Source: Bradyrhizobium sp. CCBAU 051011 (GTDB lineage: Bacteria; Pseudomonadota; Alphaproteobacteria; Rhizobiales; Xanthobacteraceae). Taken from it: a stretch of DNA of 64,000 nucleotides. Location of the stretch: positions 903,501 to 967,500 of the forward strand of contig NZ_CP022222.1 of assembly GCF_009930815.1 (NCBI RefSeq). The letters are read 5' to 3'. A program made the translations under genes and the position numbers. The notes beneath the pieces are model-generated. The model did not search any database and was not told where the DNA came from. It saw only the letters and a program-made list of their open reading frames with translations. Numbering within the stretch: position 1 is the stretch's first letter; the number at the start of each line of letters is the position of its first letter. Of the stretch, positions 45,734-54,406 are shown one piece after another.

Positions 45734-46723
45734 ATGAAGGCAGTCTGGTACGAGCGAACCGGGCCGGCGCAGGAAGTGCTGGCCTATGGCGAGATGCCGA
45801 CGCCGGTGGCCGGCCCGGGCGAAGTCCGGGTGCGGCTGGAGGCGTCCGGCATCAATCCGGCCGATGTCGGCCGCCGCGGCGGTGGCTATCGGCCGATGGA
45901 ATATCCGCGCGTCATTCCCAACAGCGACGGCGCCGGGATCATCGACCAGGTCGGCGACGGCGTCACCCGCCTCAAGATCGGTCAACGCGTCTGGCTGTTC
46001 AACGGCCAGCGCAACGGCCGTGCGTTCGGCACGGCGGCCGAATATATTGCGCTCGCCGAGCATCTGGTAACGCCGCTGCCGGATAATCTGTCGTTCGCGG
46101 AAGGCGCCACGCTGGGCATTCCCGGCATGACGGCGTGGACGTGTCTCTATTGCGACGGCCCGATCGTGGGACAGACGGTGCTGGTCACCGGCGGCGCGGG
46201 CGCCGTCGGGCATTACGCGGTCCAACTCGCCAAATGGGGCGGCGCCAAGGTGATCGCGACCGTCAGTTCGTCGGCCAAGGCCGAGCAGGCACGGCTTGCG
46301 GGCGCCGACCTCGTCATCAATTACAAGACCGAAGATGTCGTCGCCAAGGCGATGGCCTTTACCGGGCAGCGCGGCGTCGACCGCGTCGTCGATGTCGATT
46401 TCGGCGGCAACATCGAGACCACGCTGAAGCTGATGGGCACCAATTCGACGATCGCGGTCTATGCCACCAACGGCAACCGTACACCTGTGGTGCCGATGCG
46501 CGAGCTGATGGAGAAATGCATCGCGCTACGCGCCCTCGTCCTGTTTGCGCTGCCGCCGCCGCTATTGGCGGCTGCGCAAGCAGACATCACGAAATGGCTG
46601 GCGGCAGGCCCGCGCATCCATAACGTCGCCGCGCAGTTCGCGCTCTCCGACACCGCGCAGGCGCATCTGGCGGTGGAGAAAGGCGACAAGCTCGGCACCG
46701 TGATCGTGGACTGCGCCCGATAG
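45734..46723 (+). CDS. NADPH:quinone reductase-like zinc-independent MDR protein
   Basis: 329 residues starting MKAVWYERTGPA, the usual quinone oxidoreductase N-terminus. GroES-like domain with GSGIN-type region LEASGINPADVGRRGG, NADPH-binding VLVTGGAGAVGHYAVQLA, and DRVVDVDFGG. No structural zinc cysteines, so it belongs to the zeta-crystallin/QOR branch. Reduces quinones or enones with NADPH. Follows the SDR by 10 bases; the two may process the same substrate. Confidence 0.85.
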   Translation: MKAVWYERTGPAQEVLAYGEMPTPVAGPGEVRVRLEASGINPADVGRRGGGYRPMEYPRVIPNSDGAGIIDQVGDGVTRLKIGQRVWLFNGQRNGRAFGTAAEYIALAEHLVTPLPDNLSFAEGATLGIPGMTAWTCLYCDGPIVGQTVLVTGGAGAVGHYAVQLAKWGGAKVIATVSSSAKAEQARLAGADLVINYKTEDVVAKAMAFTGQRGVDRVVDVDFGGNIETTLKLMGTNSTIAVYATNGNRTPVVPMRELMEKCIALRALVLFALPPPLLAAAQADITKWLAAGPRIHNVAAQFALSDTAQAHLAVEKGDKLGTVIVDCAR

Positions 46724-46724
46724 T

Positions 46725-47138
46725 TCAGTGAATCGGCGTGGTCCGCACGTCGGTCCAGGAGAGGCCGAATTCATCGAGACCCTCGGCGAGAAGATCGCCG
46801 AGCATCGGTTCGCCCAGCAGATAGCGCGCGGTGGGACCGCTGCGCCCTTCCGCGGCCTGCCGCCGCAAGTCCTTCCATTCCTCGATGGTTCCGTCTCCAC
46901 GGCCGAGCCGCATCAGCGCGACGAGGTCGATCTGCTCGTCCTCGCTTAGAGCATTAATGAAACCGGCAATCTCGCGCGCGACGGGGTCGCGGCCATCGTC
47001 CTCGAGCACATCGATCATGTCGTCATCGGTGGCGTTCGATCCCGAGTCAGGATCGGACGCCGCTTCCTTGACGTCGAACTGCCGGGCTTTCTCGATCAGA
47101 AAGCCGACTTTCTCGGGCGAAATCATCAGTTCTGGCAT
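46725..47138 (-). CDS. DUF3775-like protein
   Basis: 137 residues from the ATG at 47138 with GAGGAG 8 bases upstream. Acidic N-terminal half (SDPDSGSNATDDDMIDVLED) followed by the conserved helical part EIAGFINALSEDEQIDLVALMRLGRGDGT and a C-terminus with LLGEPMLGDLLAEGLDEFG. This matches my memory of the DUF3775 family, common in alphaproteobacteria and without known function. Convergent with the quinone reductase, stops 1 base apart. Confidence 0.75.
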   Translation of the reverse strand: MPELMISPEKVGFLIEKARQFDVKEAASDPDSGSNATDDDMIDVLEDDGRDPVAREIAGFINALSEDEQIDLVALMRLGRGDGTIEEWKDLRRQAAEGRSGPTARYLLGEPMLGDLLAEGLDEFGLSWTDVRTTPIH

Positions 47139-47255
47139 CGCATGCTCCTCATACGGGCGATGCGATAACGCCGAACGCCGCGAGATGATCCGTTGCGCCG
47201 GAAACAGGAAACCCGCATCCTCGCCCGAACAACCAGAAACGGGAGGAACCGCCGG

Positions 47256-48104
47256 ATGCAGTGGAACGTGGGCAGGGTCAGGATCACGAGAATCGTCGAA
47301 ACCGAAACCGTAGGCAGCACCCGGTTCATCCTGCCGCTTGCAACCAATGAGGAGATTCAGAAACTGCCCTGGCTGATCCCGCATTTCGCGACCGAGGAAG
47401 GCCGGCTCAAAATGTCGATCCACTCGTTCGCGGTGGAGACGCCGTCGCGGCGGATCATCATCGATACCGGTCTAGGCAACGACAAGCAGGGCCGCAAGGT
47501 GCCGACTTGGAACAATCGCAAGGATCCGTTCCTCGACACGCTGACGGCGGCGGGCTTCCCGCCCGAAAGCATCGACACCGTGCTGTGCACGCATCTGCAT
47601 GTTGACCACGTCGGCTGGAACACGAAACTGGTCGACGGCACATGGGTGCCGACCTTCGCCAATGCCCGATACCTGTTCGGCAAGACCGAATACGATTACT
47701 GGCGCCATTACCGCGACGAGCCGGACAAGGTGGCCCTATTCAGCGACTCCGTGAAGCCGATCGCGGACGCCGGCAAAGCCGATCTCGTCGCCAGCGATGC
47801 CAGGCTGACGGATGAAATCACCCTGATCCCGACCCCCGGTCACAGCCCCGGCCATATGAGCATCCACATCCAGTCGGAGAGGAAAGAAGGCCTGCTGACG
47901 GGGGACGTCGCCCACCATCCGTGCCAGATGGCCCATCTCGGCTGGTCCTCGACCGGCGATTCCGATCCGCGGCAGTCGGCTGAAACCCGGCGTGCGCTGT
48001 TTTCACGCTTTGCCGACACTCCCACGCTGGTGATCGGCGGCCACTTTGGCGCCGGTCACATCAGGCGCGATGGAGATGCGTTCAGGTTCGTATCCTTGGG
48101 GTGA
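47256..48104 (+). CDS. MBL-fold metallohydrolase (lactonase-like)
   Basis: 282 residues from the ATG at 47256 with GGGAGGA upstream. It carries the intact metal motif CTHLHVDHVGWN, then PTPGHSPGHMS (His), LLTGDVAHHP (Asp) and VIGGHFGAGHI (His), giving a full two-metal site. Similar to N-acyl homoserine lactonase / arylsulfatase-like MBL hydrolases. It is a paralogue of the protein at 51078-51947. Its stop lies in a 13-base tandem duplication. Confidence 0.85.
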   Translation: MQWNVGRVRITRIVETETVGSTRFILPLATNEEIQKLPWLIPHFATEEGRLKMSIHSFAVETPSRRIIIDTGLGNDKQGRKVPTWNNRKDPFLDTLTAAGFPPESIDTVLCTHLHVDHVGWNTKLVDGTWVPTFANARYLFGKTEYDYWRHYRDEPDKVALFSDSVKPIADAGKADLVASDARLTDEITLIPTPGHSPGHMSIHIQSERKEGLLTGDVAHHPCQMAHLGWSSTGDSDPRQSAETRRALFSRFADTPTLVIGGHFGAGHIRRDGDAFRFVSLG

Positions 48105-48118
48105 TTCCTTGGGGTGAT
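48093..48118. repeat. 13-base tandem duplication over the MBL gene stop
   Basis: TCCTTGGGGTGAT is repeated head to tail (48093-48105 and 48106-48118), and the first copy contains the TGA stop (48102-48104) of the MBL hydrolase gene. The arrangement parallels the duplication at the end of cvpA. Confidence 0.8.
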
Positions 48119-48241
48119 GTTGGGCGCCTTTGCCCACCCTACCCTGCGCTTTCGGCAGTTGAATTTCCTGCGCCGCTGTTCCAAGAAGCGTGCCGAGGTA
48201 TGCCACCAATAAGTCTGATAAACCCCGCAGGGAGCGATAAA

Positions 48242-49084
48242 ATGAAGCTTGTTCGTTACGGCGCCAAGGGTGCGGAAAAGCCCGGCCTGATCGATAAATC
48301 CGGCCAGTTGCGCGATCTTTCCGCCCAGATCAGGGATCTCGACGGGGAGGCCTATGCGCCGGCCTCGCTGGCCAAGCTGGCGGCGCTGGATACCTCCAAG
48401 CTTCCCGCCGTCGACGGCAAGCAGCGCTTCGGCGCGCCGGTCACGGGCATCTCCAAATTCGTCGCCATCGGCCTGAATTACAGCGACCACGCCAAGGAGA
48501 CGGGATCGCCGATCCCGTCCGAGCCGATCTTCTTCATCAAGGCCAACACCTCGCTGTCGGGCCCGAACGACGCGGTCGAAAAGCCGCGCGGCTCCACCAA
48601 GCTTGACTGGGAGGTCGAGATCGCCGCCATCATCGGCACCCGCGCCAAGTATGTCTCGGAAGCCGACGCGCTCAACCACGTCGCCGGCTATTGTGTCTGC
48701 AACGACGTCTCCGAGCGCAATTTCCAGCAGGAGCGCGGCGGCCAATGGACCAAGGGCAAATCGCACGACACGTTCGGGCCGGTCGGGCCCTGGCTCGTCA
48801 CCAAGGACGAAATCCCCGATGTACAGAAGCTCGGCATGTGGCTCGACGTCAACGGCCAGCGCCGCCAGACCGGCAACACCTCGACCATGATCTTCTCGAT
48901 GGCGAAGTGCATTTCCTATGTCTCGCAGTTCATGACGCTGTTGCCCGGCGACATCGTCACCACAGGCACCCCGCCCGGCGTCGGCCTCGGCATGAAGCCG
49001 CCGACCTTCCTCAACGTCGGCGACGTCGTCACGCTCGGCATCGAAGGCCTCGGCGAGCAGCGTCAGGAAATCATCGCGGCCTGA
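48242..49084 (+). CDS. Fumarylacetoacetate hydrolase (FAH) family protein
   Basis: 280 residues from the ATG at 48242 with GGGAG 8 bases upstream; MKLVRYGAKGAEKPGLI is the usual start of the 2-hydroxyhepta-2,4-diene-1,7-dioate isomerase / ureidoglycolate lyase branch. Conserved elements: FVAIGLNYSDHAKETG, PIFFIKANTSLSGPND, LDWEVEIAAIIG (metal-binding Glu pair), CNDVSERNFQ and GDIVTTGTPPGVGLGMKP. It cleaves C-C bonds of acylpyruvate-type ring-fission products or decarboxylates them. Confidence 0.88.
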   Translation: MKLVRYGAKGAEKPGLIDKSGQLRDLSAQIRDLDGEAYAPASLAKLAALDTSKLPAVDGKQRFGAPVTGISKFVAIGLNYSDHAKETGSPIPSEPIFFIKANTSLSGPNDAVEKPRGSTKLDWEVEIAAIIGTRAKYVSEADALNHVAGYCVCNDVSERNFQQERGGQWTKGKSHDTFGPVGPWLVTKDEIPDVQKLGMWLDVNGQRRQTGNTSTMIFSMAKCISYVSQFMTLLPGDIVTTGTPPGVGLGMKPPTFLNVGDVVTLGIEGLGEQRQEIIAA

Positions 49085-49110
49085 GGGCTCGCGAAATATT
49101 CCCGCCACCT

Positions 49111-49201
49111 CGTCATGGCCGGGCTCGTCCCGGCCATCCACGTCTTGCTTGCGGTTAGACTTTCAAGAACGTGGATGCCCGGGACAAGCCCGGGCATGAC
49201 G
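49111..49201. repeat. Dispersed palindromic repeat (CGTCATGGCCGGG type)
   Basis: The left end CGTCATGGCCGGGCTCGTCC and the right end GGGACAAGCCCGGGCATGACG are imperfect inverted repeats around CCACGTC / ACGTGG inner arms. It lies between the FAH and GST genes. A related element occupies 61152-61267. Such elements are scattered through Bradyrhizobium genomes (recall). Confidence 0.7.
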
Positions 49202-49231
49202 ATGGAGAAAACATCCAAGGGAATAAGAAAA

Positions 49232-49846
49232 ATGAAACTCACCTTCTCTCCCGCCTCCCCGTTCGCCCGAAAAGTCCGCATTGCCGCGATCGAGACCGGT
49301 CTGATCGACAAGATCGAGCTCACCCCGGCCACCGTCGCGCCGGGTCAGCCGAATGAGGAATATTCGAAGATCACGCCGTTGAAAAAACTGCCGGTGCTGA
49401 TCCTCGACAATGGCGACGTCATTCTCGATTCCTACGTCATAACAGAATATCTCGACGAGCTCGCCGGCGGCGGCAAGCTGATCCCTGCGTCCGGCCCGGA
49501 CCGCTGGAAGGTCAAGAGCGACCATTCGCTGTTGCAGGGCATGCTCGATTCCATGCTGCTGTGCCGCTACGAAAAGATGGTGCGGCCGGAAGCGCTGCGC
49601 TGGGACGCCTGGCACGACGACCACTGGAAGCGGGCCTGGGCCGGCATGGCCCGGTTCGAGAACAGGCCCGACGTGCTGTCCGGTCCATTCAACATTGCGC
49701 AGATCGGCCTTGTTTGTGTGCTCGGCTATGCTGATTTCCGCTTTGCCGATTGCGGCTGGCGCAAGGCTTATCCGAAGCTCGACGCCTTCCATCAGAAGAT
49801 GCTGGAGCGGCCTTCGGTAAAGATCTCGGTACCGCCCCCGGCGTAA
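49232..49846 (+). CDS. Glutathione S-transferase family protein
   Basis: 204 residues from the ATG at 49232. N-terminal thioredoxin-like domain KLTFSPASPFARKVRIAAIE with Ser in the active site, KKLPVLILDNGDVILDSYVITEYLDEL (cis-Pro and ESxAI-like glutathione site, here DSYVI), then an all-alpha domain. Standard GST length. Follows the FAH gene on the same strand, consistent with glutathione-linked aromatic or halogenated compound breakdown. Confidence 0.88.
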   Translation: MKLTFSPASPFARKVRIAAIETGLIDKIELTPATVAPGQPNEEYSKITPLKKLPVLILDNGDVILDSYVITEYLDELAGGGKLIPASGPDRWKVKSDHSLLQGMLDSMLLCRYEKMVRPEALRWDAWHDDHWKRAWAGMARFENRPDVLSGPFNIAQIGLVCVLGYADFRFADCGWRKAYPKLDAFHQKMLERPSVKISVPPPA

Positions 49847-49868
49847 CACTTGGAAGGAGACAGCGGCA

Positions 49869-51060
49869 TGCGCGAGGGTGGCAAAGGTTTGCGGCGCCTC
49901 GGCCTTGCCGCCGTCGTCGTCCTTGCGGCCTCTGCCGCTGCGGCGCAGACCCATCAATTCTCGACCGATCAGCGCAATCTCGCCTGCGGAAGCCCACATC
50001 ACTCAACGACGGCTGGCCGACCGCCACACCGGAGAGCGTCGGCCTCGATGGCCCGCGCCTGTGCGGCATCGCGGCGCGGCTCGCGGCCACCAATGCCAAC
50101 GTTCATGCCGTGGTCGTGGTTCGCCGCGGCAAGCTGGTGTTCGAGCAGTATTTTCCGGGCCGTGACGAGCCCTGGGGAATGGGCGACGGGCAGCATGATT
50201 TCGATGCGACCTCCAAGCACGACATGCGGTCGGTTTCGAAAAGCGTGATCTCGTTGCTGATCGGTATCGCGATCGATCGCGCGTTGATCAAGAATGCCGA
50301 CGAACCCGTCGTCAAGTTCTTCCCGGATTATGCTGCGGTGAAATCACCCGGCTGGGACAACATCACACTGCGCCATCTCTTGACCATGTCGTCGGGCATG
50401 CAATGGGACGAGAACCGCGCCTGGAAGGATCCGCAGAACGACGAGCCACATCTCGTCAACGAGGCGGACCCATACCGCTACGTCCTGTCGAAGCCGATCG
50501 CGGCGCCGCCGGACACGGTATGGAACTACAATGGCGGCGGAACGGATCTGCTCGGCAACATCATCGAGCGCGTGTCAGGCCAATCGCTGGAGGCGTTTGC
50601 GCGCGAAGCGCTGTTTGCCCCGCTCGGCATCTCGGACTGGGAATGGATGAAGTACCGGAATGAGCGGATTGCCTCGGCTGCGGGCCTTCGGCTTCGCCCG
50701 CGCGATGCCGCAAAGATCGGCCAGCTCGTACTCAACAAGGGCGCCTGGAATGGCAGGCAGATCGTCTCGGCGAAATGGATCGAGCAATCAGTCACGCCGC
50801 GCTTTCAGGCGATCGGCTATTTCGGCGGCCTGTTCTATTTCGGCCAGCAATGGTGGATGGGGCGCACCCTATCCGGCGACAGGGACGTGAAGTGGATCGC
50901 CGCAATGGGCCTCGGTGGCCAGCGCATCTTCGTCGTTCCTGAACTCGACCTTGTCGTCATGATCACGTCAGGCCTCTATTCCAGCGGCCGGCAAGGTCAC
51001 GCAGCGCTCGACATCCTCGCCAACTTCCTCATTCCCTACATCAGGGAAAACGCGCGATAA
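49869..51060 (+). pseudogene. Beta-lactamase-fold serine hydrolase, frameshifted after the signal peptide
   Basis: The signal peptide (MREGGKGLRRLGLAAVVVLA, ending AAAAQ) is encoded from 49869 in one frame. The mature protein (SLNDGWPTATPESVGLDGP onwards) is in another, with the switch near 49980-50010. The span of 1,192 bases is not a multiple of three. The body carries the serine hydrolase SxxK (SVSKSVISLL), YNG (VWNYNGGG) and an HxG-like region (GLGGQRIF), as in class C beta-lactamase-like esterases. No start codon in the second frame would give a plausible N-terminus. Real inactivation or a sequence error are both possible. Confidence 0.75.
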
Positions 51061-51077
51061 TTCAGCCAGAGACAAGC

Positions 51078-51947
51078 ATGAGCCTCAAATTCGCAGTCGG
51101 CGATCTCACCATTCACCGTATCATCGAGCAGGAGACCACTTTTCTGCCGGCACTGGAGTTGCTGCCAAGCCTGACACCGGAAGTCCTGGCGGAGCACCGT
51201 CCGTGGATGCGAAACGTCGGCGCGCTCGACGACAAGGACGTGCTGATCCTGTGCTTCCAGTCCTATGTGGTGAAGACGCCGCACCACACCATCTTGATCG
51301 ATAGCTGCATCGGCAATGACAAGCCACGGCCGCAGCGGCCGAAATGGAACATGAAGACCGATGACACCTATATGCGCAGTCTCGCCGCCGCCGGTTTTTC
51401 CGTCGACGACATCGACTATGTCATGTGCACGCATCTGCATGTCGATCATGTCGGCTGGAACACGCGGCTCGACAACGGCCGCTGGGTGCCGACCTTTCCG
51501 AAGGCGCGTTACGTGTTCGACAAGACCGAATTCGACTACTGGACCGAGACGCACGCCAAGACGCCGGTGCCGCCGTTTGCCGACAGCGTGCTGCCGGTCG
51601 TAGAATCCAGGCAGGCCGAGATCGTCCGCAGCGATTTCGCAATCGGCGATCATACCCGCATCCTGCCGACGCCGGGCCACACGCCCGGCCACACCGCCTT
51701 CACCTTCGGCCGTGCTAAGGATGACGCGGTATTCTCGGGTGACCTGATGCATTCGCCGCTGCAGATGCATTATCCGGAACTATCCATGAAATTCGACGTC
51801 GATCAGGCGCAGGCGGCGAAGACGCGGCGCAGCTTTCTGGAACGCTATTGCGACACCGAGACGCTATGCTGCACGGCGCATTTCCCTTCACCCTCTGTTG
51901 GGAAGATCCGGCGTGCAGGCAGCGGATTTTCCTGCGAGGCGATATGA
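51078..51947 (+). CDS. MBL-fold metallohydrolase (lactonase-like)
   Basis: 289 residues starting MSLKFAVGDLTIHRI. Intact CTHLHVDHVGWN, PTPGHTPGHTAF, VFSGDLMHSPLQ and CTAHFPSP ligand motifs. Paralogue of the protein at 47256-48104, sharing FDYW/YDYW and GWNT segments. Ends in an ATGA overlap with the enoyl-CoA hydratase gene, so the two are translationally coupled, hinting at a lactone or thioester substrate. Confidence 0.85.
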   Translation: MSLKFAVGDLTIHRIIEQETTFLPALELLPSLTPEVLAEHRPWMRNVGALDDKDVLILCFQSYVVKTPHHTILIDSCIGNDKPRPQRPKWNMKTDDTYMRSLAAAGFSVDDIDYVMCTHLHVDHVGWNTRLDNGRWVPTFPKARYVFDKTEFDYWTETHAKTPVPPFADSVLPVVESRQAEIVRSDFAIGDHTRILPTPGHTPGHTAFTFGRAKDDAVFSGDLMHSPLQMHYPELSMKFDVDQAQAAKTRRSFLERYCDTETLCCTAHFPSPSVGKIRRAGSGFSCEAI

Positions 51948-52747
51948 ATCACAACCCATCCGCTTTCGAAACGCTCTTGGTCGAACCGGTCGACGAGCAT
52001 GTAGCGGTCGTCCGGCTGAATCGTCCGGATGCCTCCAACGCCCTCAATACCCAGATGGGGCGCGACTTTGTTCGGTATTTCGAGGACGTCGCGCTTGATC
52101 CAAAGAACCTCCGCTGCCTCATCCTGACTGGCGCCGGCGACAAGGCGTTCTGCGCCGGCGGCGACCTGAAGGAGCGTCGCGGCATGACGGATGAGGCGTG
52201 GACGCGCCAGCATGTCATTTTCGAGCGGATGGTGCGGGCGCTGATCGACTGCCCGGTGCCGATCATCGGCGCCGTCAACGGCGCGGCCTATGGCGGCGGC
52301 TGCGAGATCGCCGGATGCTGCGATTTTCTCTATGCCGCGGAGACGGCGCGCTTCGCGCTGACCGAGGTGACACTCGGCATCATGCCGGGCGGCGGCGGCA
52401 CGCAGACCCTGCCGCGCGCCATCGGCGAGCGTCGCGCCAAGGAGCTGGTCCTCACCGGCAAGCCGTTTACCTCAGCGGAAGCGCGTGAATGGGGTTTTGT
52501 GAACGAAGTTTTGCCGCTGCCGCAGTTGTTGCCGTCGGCGCTGGCGACCGCGGCGCGGATCGCCCGCAACGCGCCGATTTCCGTCCGCCAGGCAAAGCTG
52601 TCGATCCATCGCGGCCTGCAATTGTCGCTGCGCGACGGCCTCGCGCTGGAGATCGAGGCCTATAACCGCATGGTCCCGACCGAGGATCGTCGGGAGGGCG
52701 TGCTGGCCTTCAACGAGAAGCGCACGCCCAATTTCAAGGGGCGGTGA
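51944..52747 (+). CDS. Enoyl-CoA hydratase/isomerase (crotonase family)
   Basis: 267 residues from the ATG at 51944, overlapping the MBL stop. Crotonase motifs: VVRLNRPDASNALNTQM, AFCAGGDLKER (oxyanion hole), GAVNGAAYGGGCEIAGCCD, and the catalytic Glu region ALTEVTLGIMPGGGGTQTLPR. It hydrates enoyl-CoA esters; a position in fatty or aromatic acid beta-oxidation is likely. Confidence 0.92.
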   Translation: MNHNPSAFETLLVEPVDEHVAVVRLNRPDASNALNTQMGRDFVRYFEDVALDPKNLRCLILTGAGDKAFCAGGDLKERRGMTDEAWTRQHVIFERMVRALIDCPVPIIGAVNGAAYGGGCEIAGCCDFLYAAETARFALTEVTLGIMPGGGGTQTLPRAIGERRAKELVLTGKPFTSAEAREWGFVNEVLPLPQLLPSALATAARIARNAPISVRQAKLSIHRGLQLSLRDGLALEIEAYNRMVPTEDRREGVLAFNEKRTPNFKGR

Positions 52748-52817
52748 AACCAGTAGCGTTTTCAAGCGAAGTGGATACCGGTTCGCGTGAAGAAAACGCG
52801 TCAAAACAAGAATCTGG

Positions 52818-52850
52818 AGCTTCGGTTCTGATTTAATCAGAACCGAAGCT
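52818..52850. repeat. 33-base perfect palindrome, part of a dispersed element
   Basis: Arms AGCTTCGGTTCTGATT (52818-52833) and AATCAGAACCGAAGCT (52835-52850) are perfect reverse complements. The preceding 70 bases (GGATACCGGTTCGCGTGAAG region) look like the flank of the same repeat family found between Bradyrhizobium genes (recall). It lies between convergent genes and may terminate both. Confidence 0.75.
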
Positions 52851-53393
52851 TCAATCGAACAGGCTCGGCGTGTGGTTCACGGCCGCGCCTTCGATCGCCA
52901 GCATCTTCAGCTTCGTCACCACCCCGCCATTGGCGGAGAAGCCGCCGGGCTTGTTGCCGGCCGCCAGCACGCGGTGGCACGGCACCACGATCGGACAGGG
53001 GTTACGGCCCAGCGCCTGGCCAACGTCGCGCGACAGCTTCACACCGCCGAGCTTCTTGGCGATATCGCCATAGGTCATGGTCTGGCCCGGCGGAATGGTG
53101 CGTGCGATGTCGTAGACGCCGCGGTTGAATTCGGGAACGCCGTCGAGATCGAGCACGACGTCGGCAAGATCGTTCGGCTTGCCGTCGAGCAACTCGACCA
53201 TGCCGTCGATCGCGGCCTGCACGTTTGCCGGCGGTGGCGCTTCGATCAGGTCGCCATGGCGCTGCTGCAGGCGGGTGCGGGTCTTCTTCTCGTCGCCCAT
53301 CGGCAATTGCACCGAGGTAATGCCACGCTCGCCCCACACGATGCCGCAGCGGCCGATCGCGGTGTCGAATATCGTAAAATGGTGCCCGGTCAT
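52851..53393 (-). CDS. ogt: Methylated-DNA-protein-cysteine methyltransferase
   Basis: 180 residues from the ATG at 53393 (GGAG 6 bases upstream; 53405 is the alternative). The active-site motif is IVVPCHRVLA with the methyl-accepting Cys, preceded by GQTMTYGDIAKKLG and followed by GGFSANGGVVTKLKMLAIE. It repairs O6-alkylguanine by suicide transfer. No Ada N-terminal domain, so it is the single-domain Ogt type. Confidence 0.92.
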   Translation of the reverse strand: MTGHHFTIFDTAIGRCGIVWGERGITSVQLPMGDEKKTRTRLQQRHGDLIEAPPPANVQAAIDGMVELLDGKPNDLADVVLDLDGVPEFNRGVYDIARTIPPGQTMTYGDIAKKLGGVKLSRDVGQALGRNPCPIVVPCHRVLAAGNKPGGFSANGGVVTKLKMLAIEGAAVNHTPSLFD

Positions 53394-53576
53394 GGCTGGC
53401 TCCATAGTCTCCTGTTCAGTGCCACCCCACTTCGCATCTGTCCCAAATCTAGGCTTGGAGATTATTGCTATCCACCCGAATTCCGGGGGAACTTGACGGC
53501 ATGAACAACTTCCGCTGATCTGGGGACGTAGCGACGCCATTCAATGGCCTTTGGCCTTCCCCAGCTCACGAGCCCC

Positions 53577-54401
53577 ATGCAAACCATAAACGTCAACGGC
53601 TATGACATGGCCTATCTCGATCTCGGCCAAGGCACTGGCAATGGCCCGCCGCTGGTGTGCGTGCATGGCTCGCTCTGCGATTTCCGGATCTGGTCGTCAG
53701 TGCTGGGTCCGCTGACCCGCAAGCACCGCGTGATTGCGCCGTCGCTGCGACATTTCTTTCCCGAGCATTGGGATGGTGTGGGTGACACCTACTCGATCGC
53801 CCAGCATGTCGACGACGTTATCGGCTTCATCGAGAAGCTCGATGCAAAACCGGTCGACCTGATGGGCCATTCCCGCGGCGGGCATATCTGCTTTCGCGTC
53901 GCGCAGCGCCGGCCGGACCTGTTGCGCAAGCTGATTCTGGCCGAGCCCGGCGGCGAGCTCGACGCCACGCTCGATCCCGCCTACAAGCCCGGCCCCTCGC
54001 CGATCGCCGGCATGATCGCGGCTTCAGCCGAGGTGATCGCCAGGGGCGATATCGACGGCGGCTTGCAGATTTTCCTGGATGCGCTGGAAGGCCCCGGCGC
54101 CTGGAGGCGACTGCCGGCGTCGCCGAAACAATTGCTGCGTGACAACGCCACGACGGTGATCGGGCAGATGCGCGACCAGCGGCCACCCTTCTCCAAGGCG
54201 GACGCAGAAGCGATCAGGACACCGACGCTGTTCATCGGCGGCGCCAACACCAAGGGCACGCTGCCAAAGGTGCTGAAGGCCCTGGCGTCCAATGTAAAGG
54301 GATCGCGCACCGAGATGATTCCCGGCACCACGCATCCGATGTTCGAACAGGCGCCGCAGAAATATTGCGAGATCGTACTGTCCTATCTCGCGGAGGACTG
54401 A
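53577..54401 (+). CDS. Alpha/beta hydrolase (first of tandem pair)
   Basis: 274 residues from the ATG at 53577, chosen because it then starts MQTINVNGYDMAYLDLG, matching the next gene; the frame is open to 53544. Contains VCVHGSLCDF (oxyanion HG), the nucleophile elbow DLMGHSRGGHICF, and the late His in IPGTTHPMFEQAP. Substrate unknown. It is a tandem duplicate of the next gene, of the same length. Confidence 0.85.
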   Translation: MQTINVNGYDMAYLDLGQGTGNGPPLVCVHGSLCDFRIWSSVLGPLTRKHRVIAPSLRHFFPEHWDGVGDTYSIAQHVDDVIGFIEKLDAKPVDLMGHSRGGHICFRVAQRRPDLLRKLILAEPGGELDATLDPAYKPGPSPIAGMIAASAEVIARGDIDGGLQIFLDALEGPGAWRRLPASPKQLLRDNATTVIGQMRDQRPPFSKADAEAIRTPTLFIGGANTKGTLPKVLKALASNVKGSRTEMIPGTTHPMFEQAPQKYCEIVLSYLAED

Positions 54402-54406
54402 TCGCG

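Noticed and set aside
49163..50002. 279-residue frame on the minus strand
   Set aside because: Antisense to the GST gene and a dispersed repeat; composition is shadow-like.
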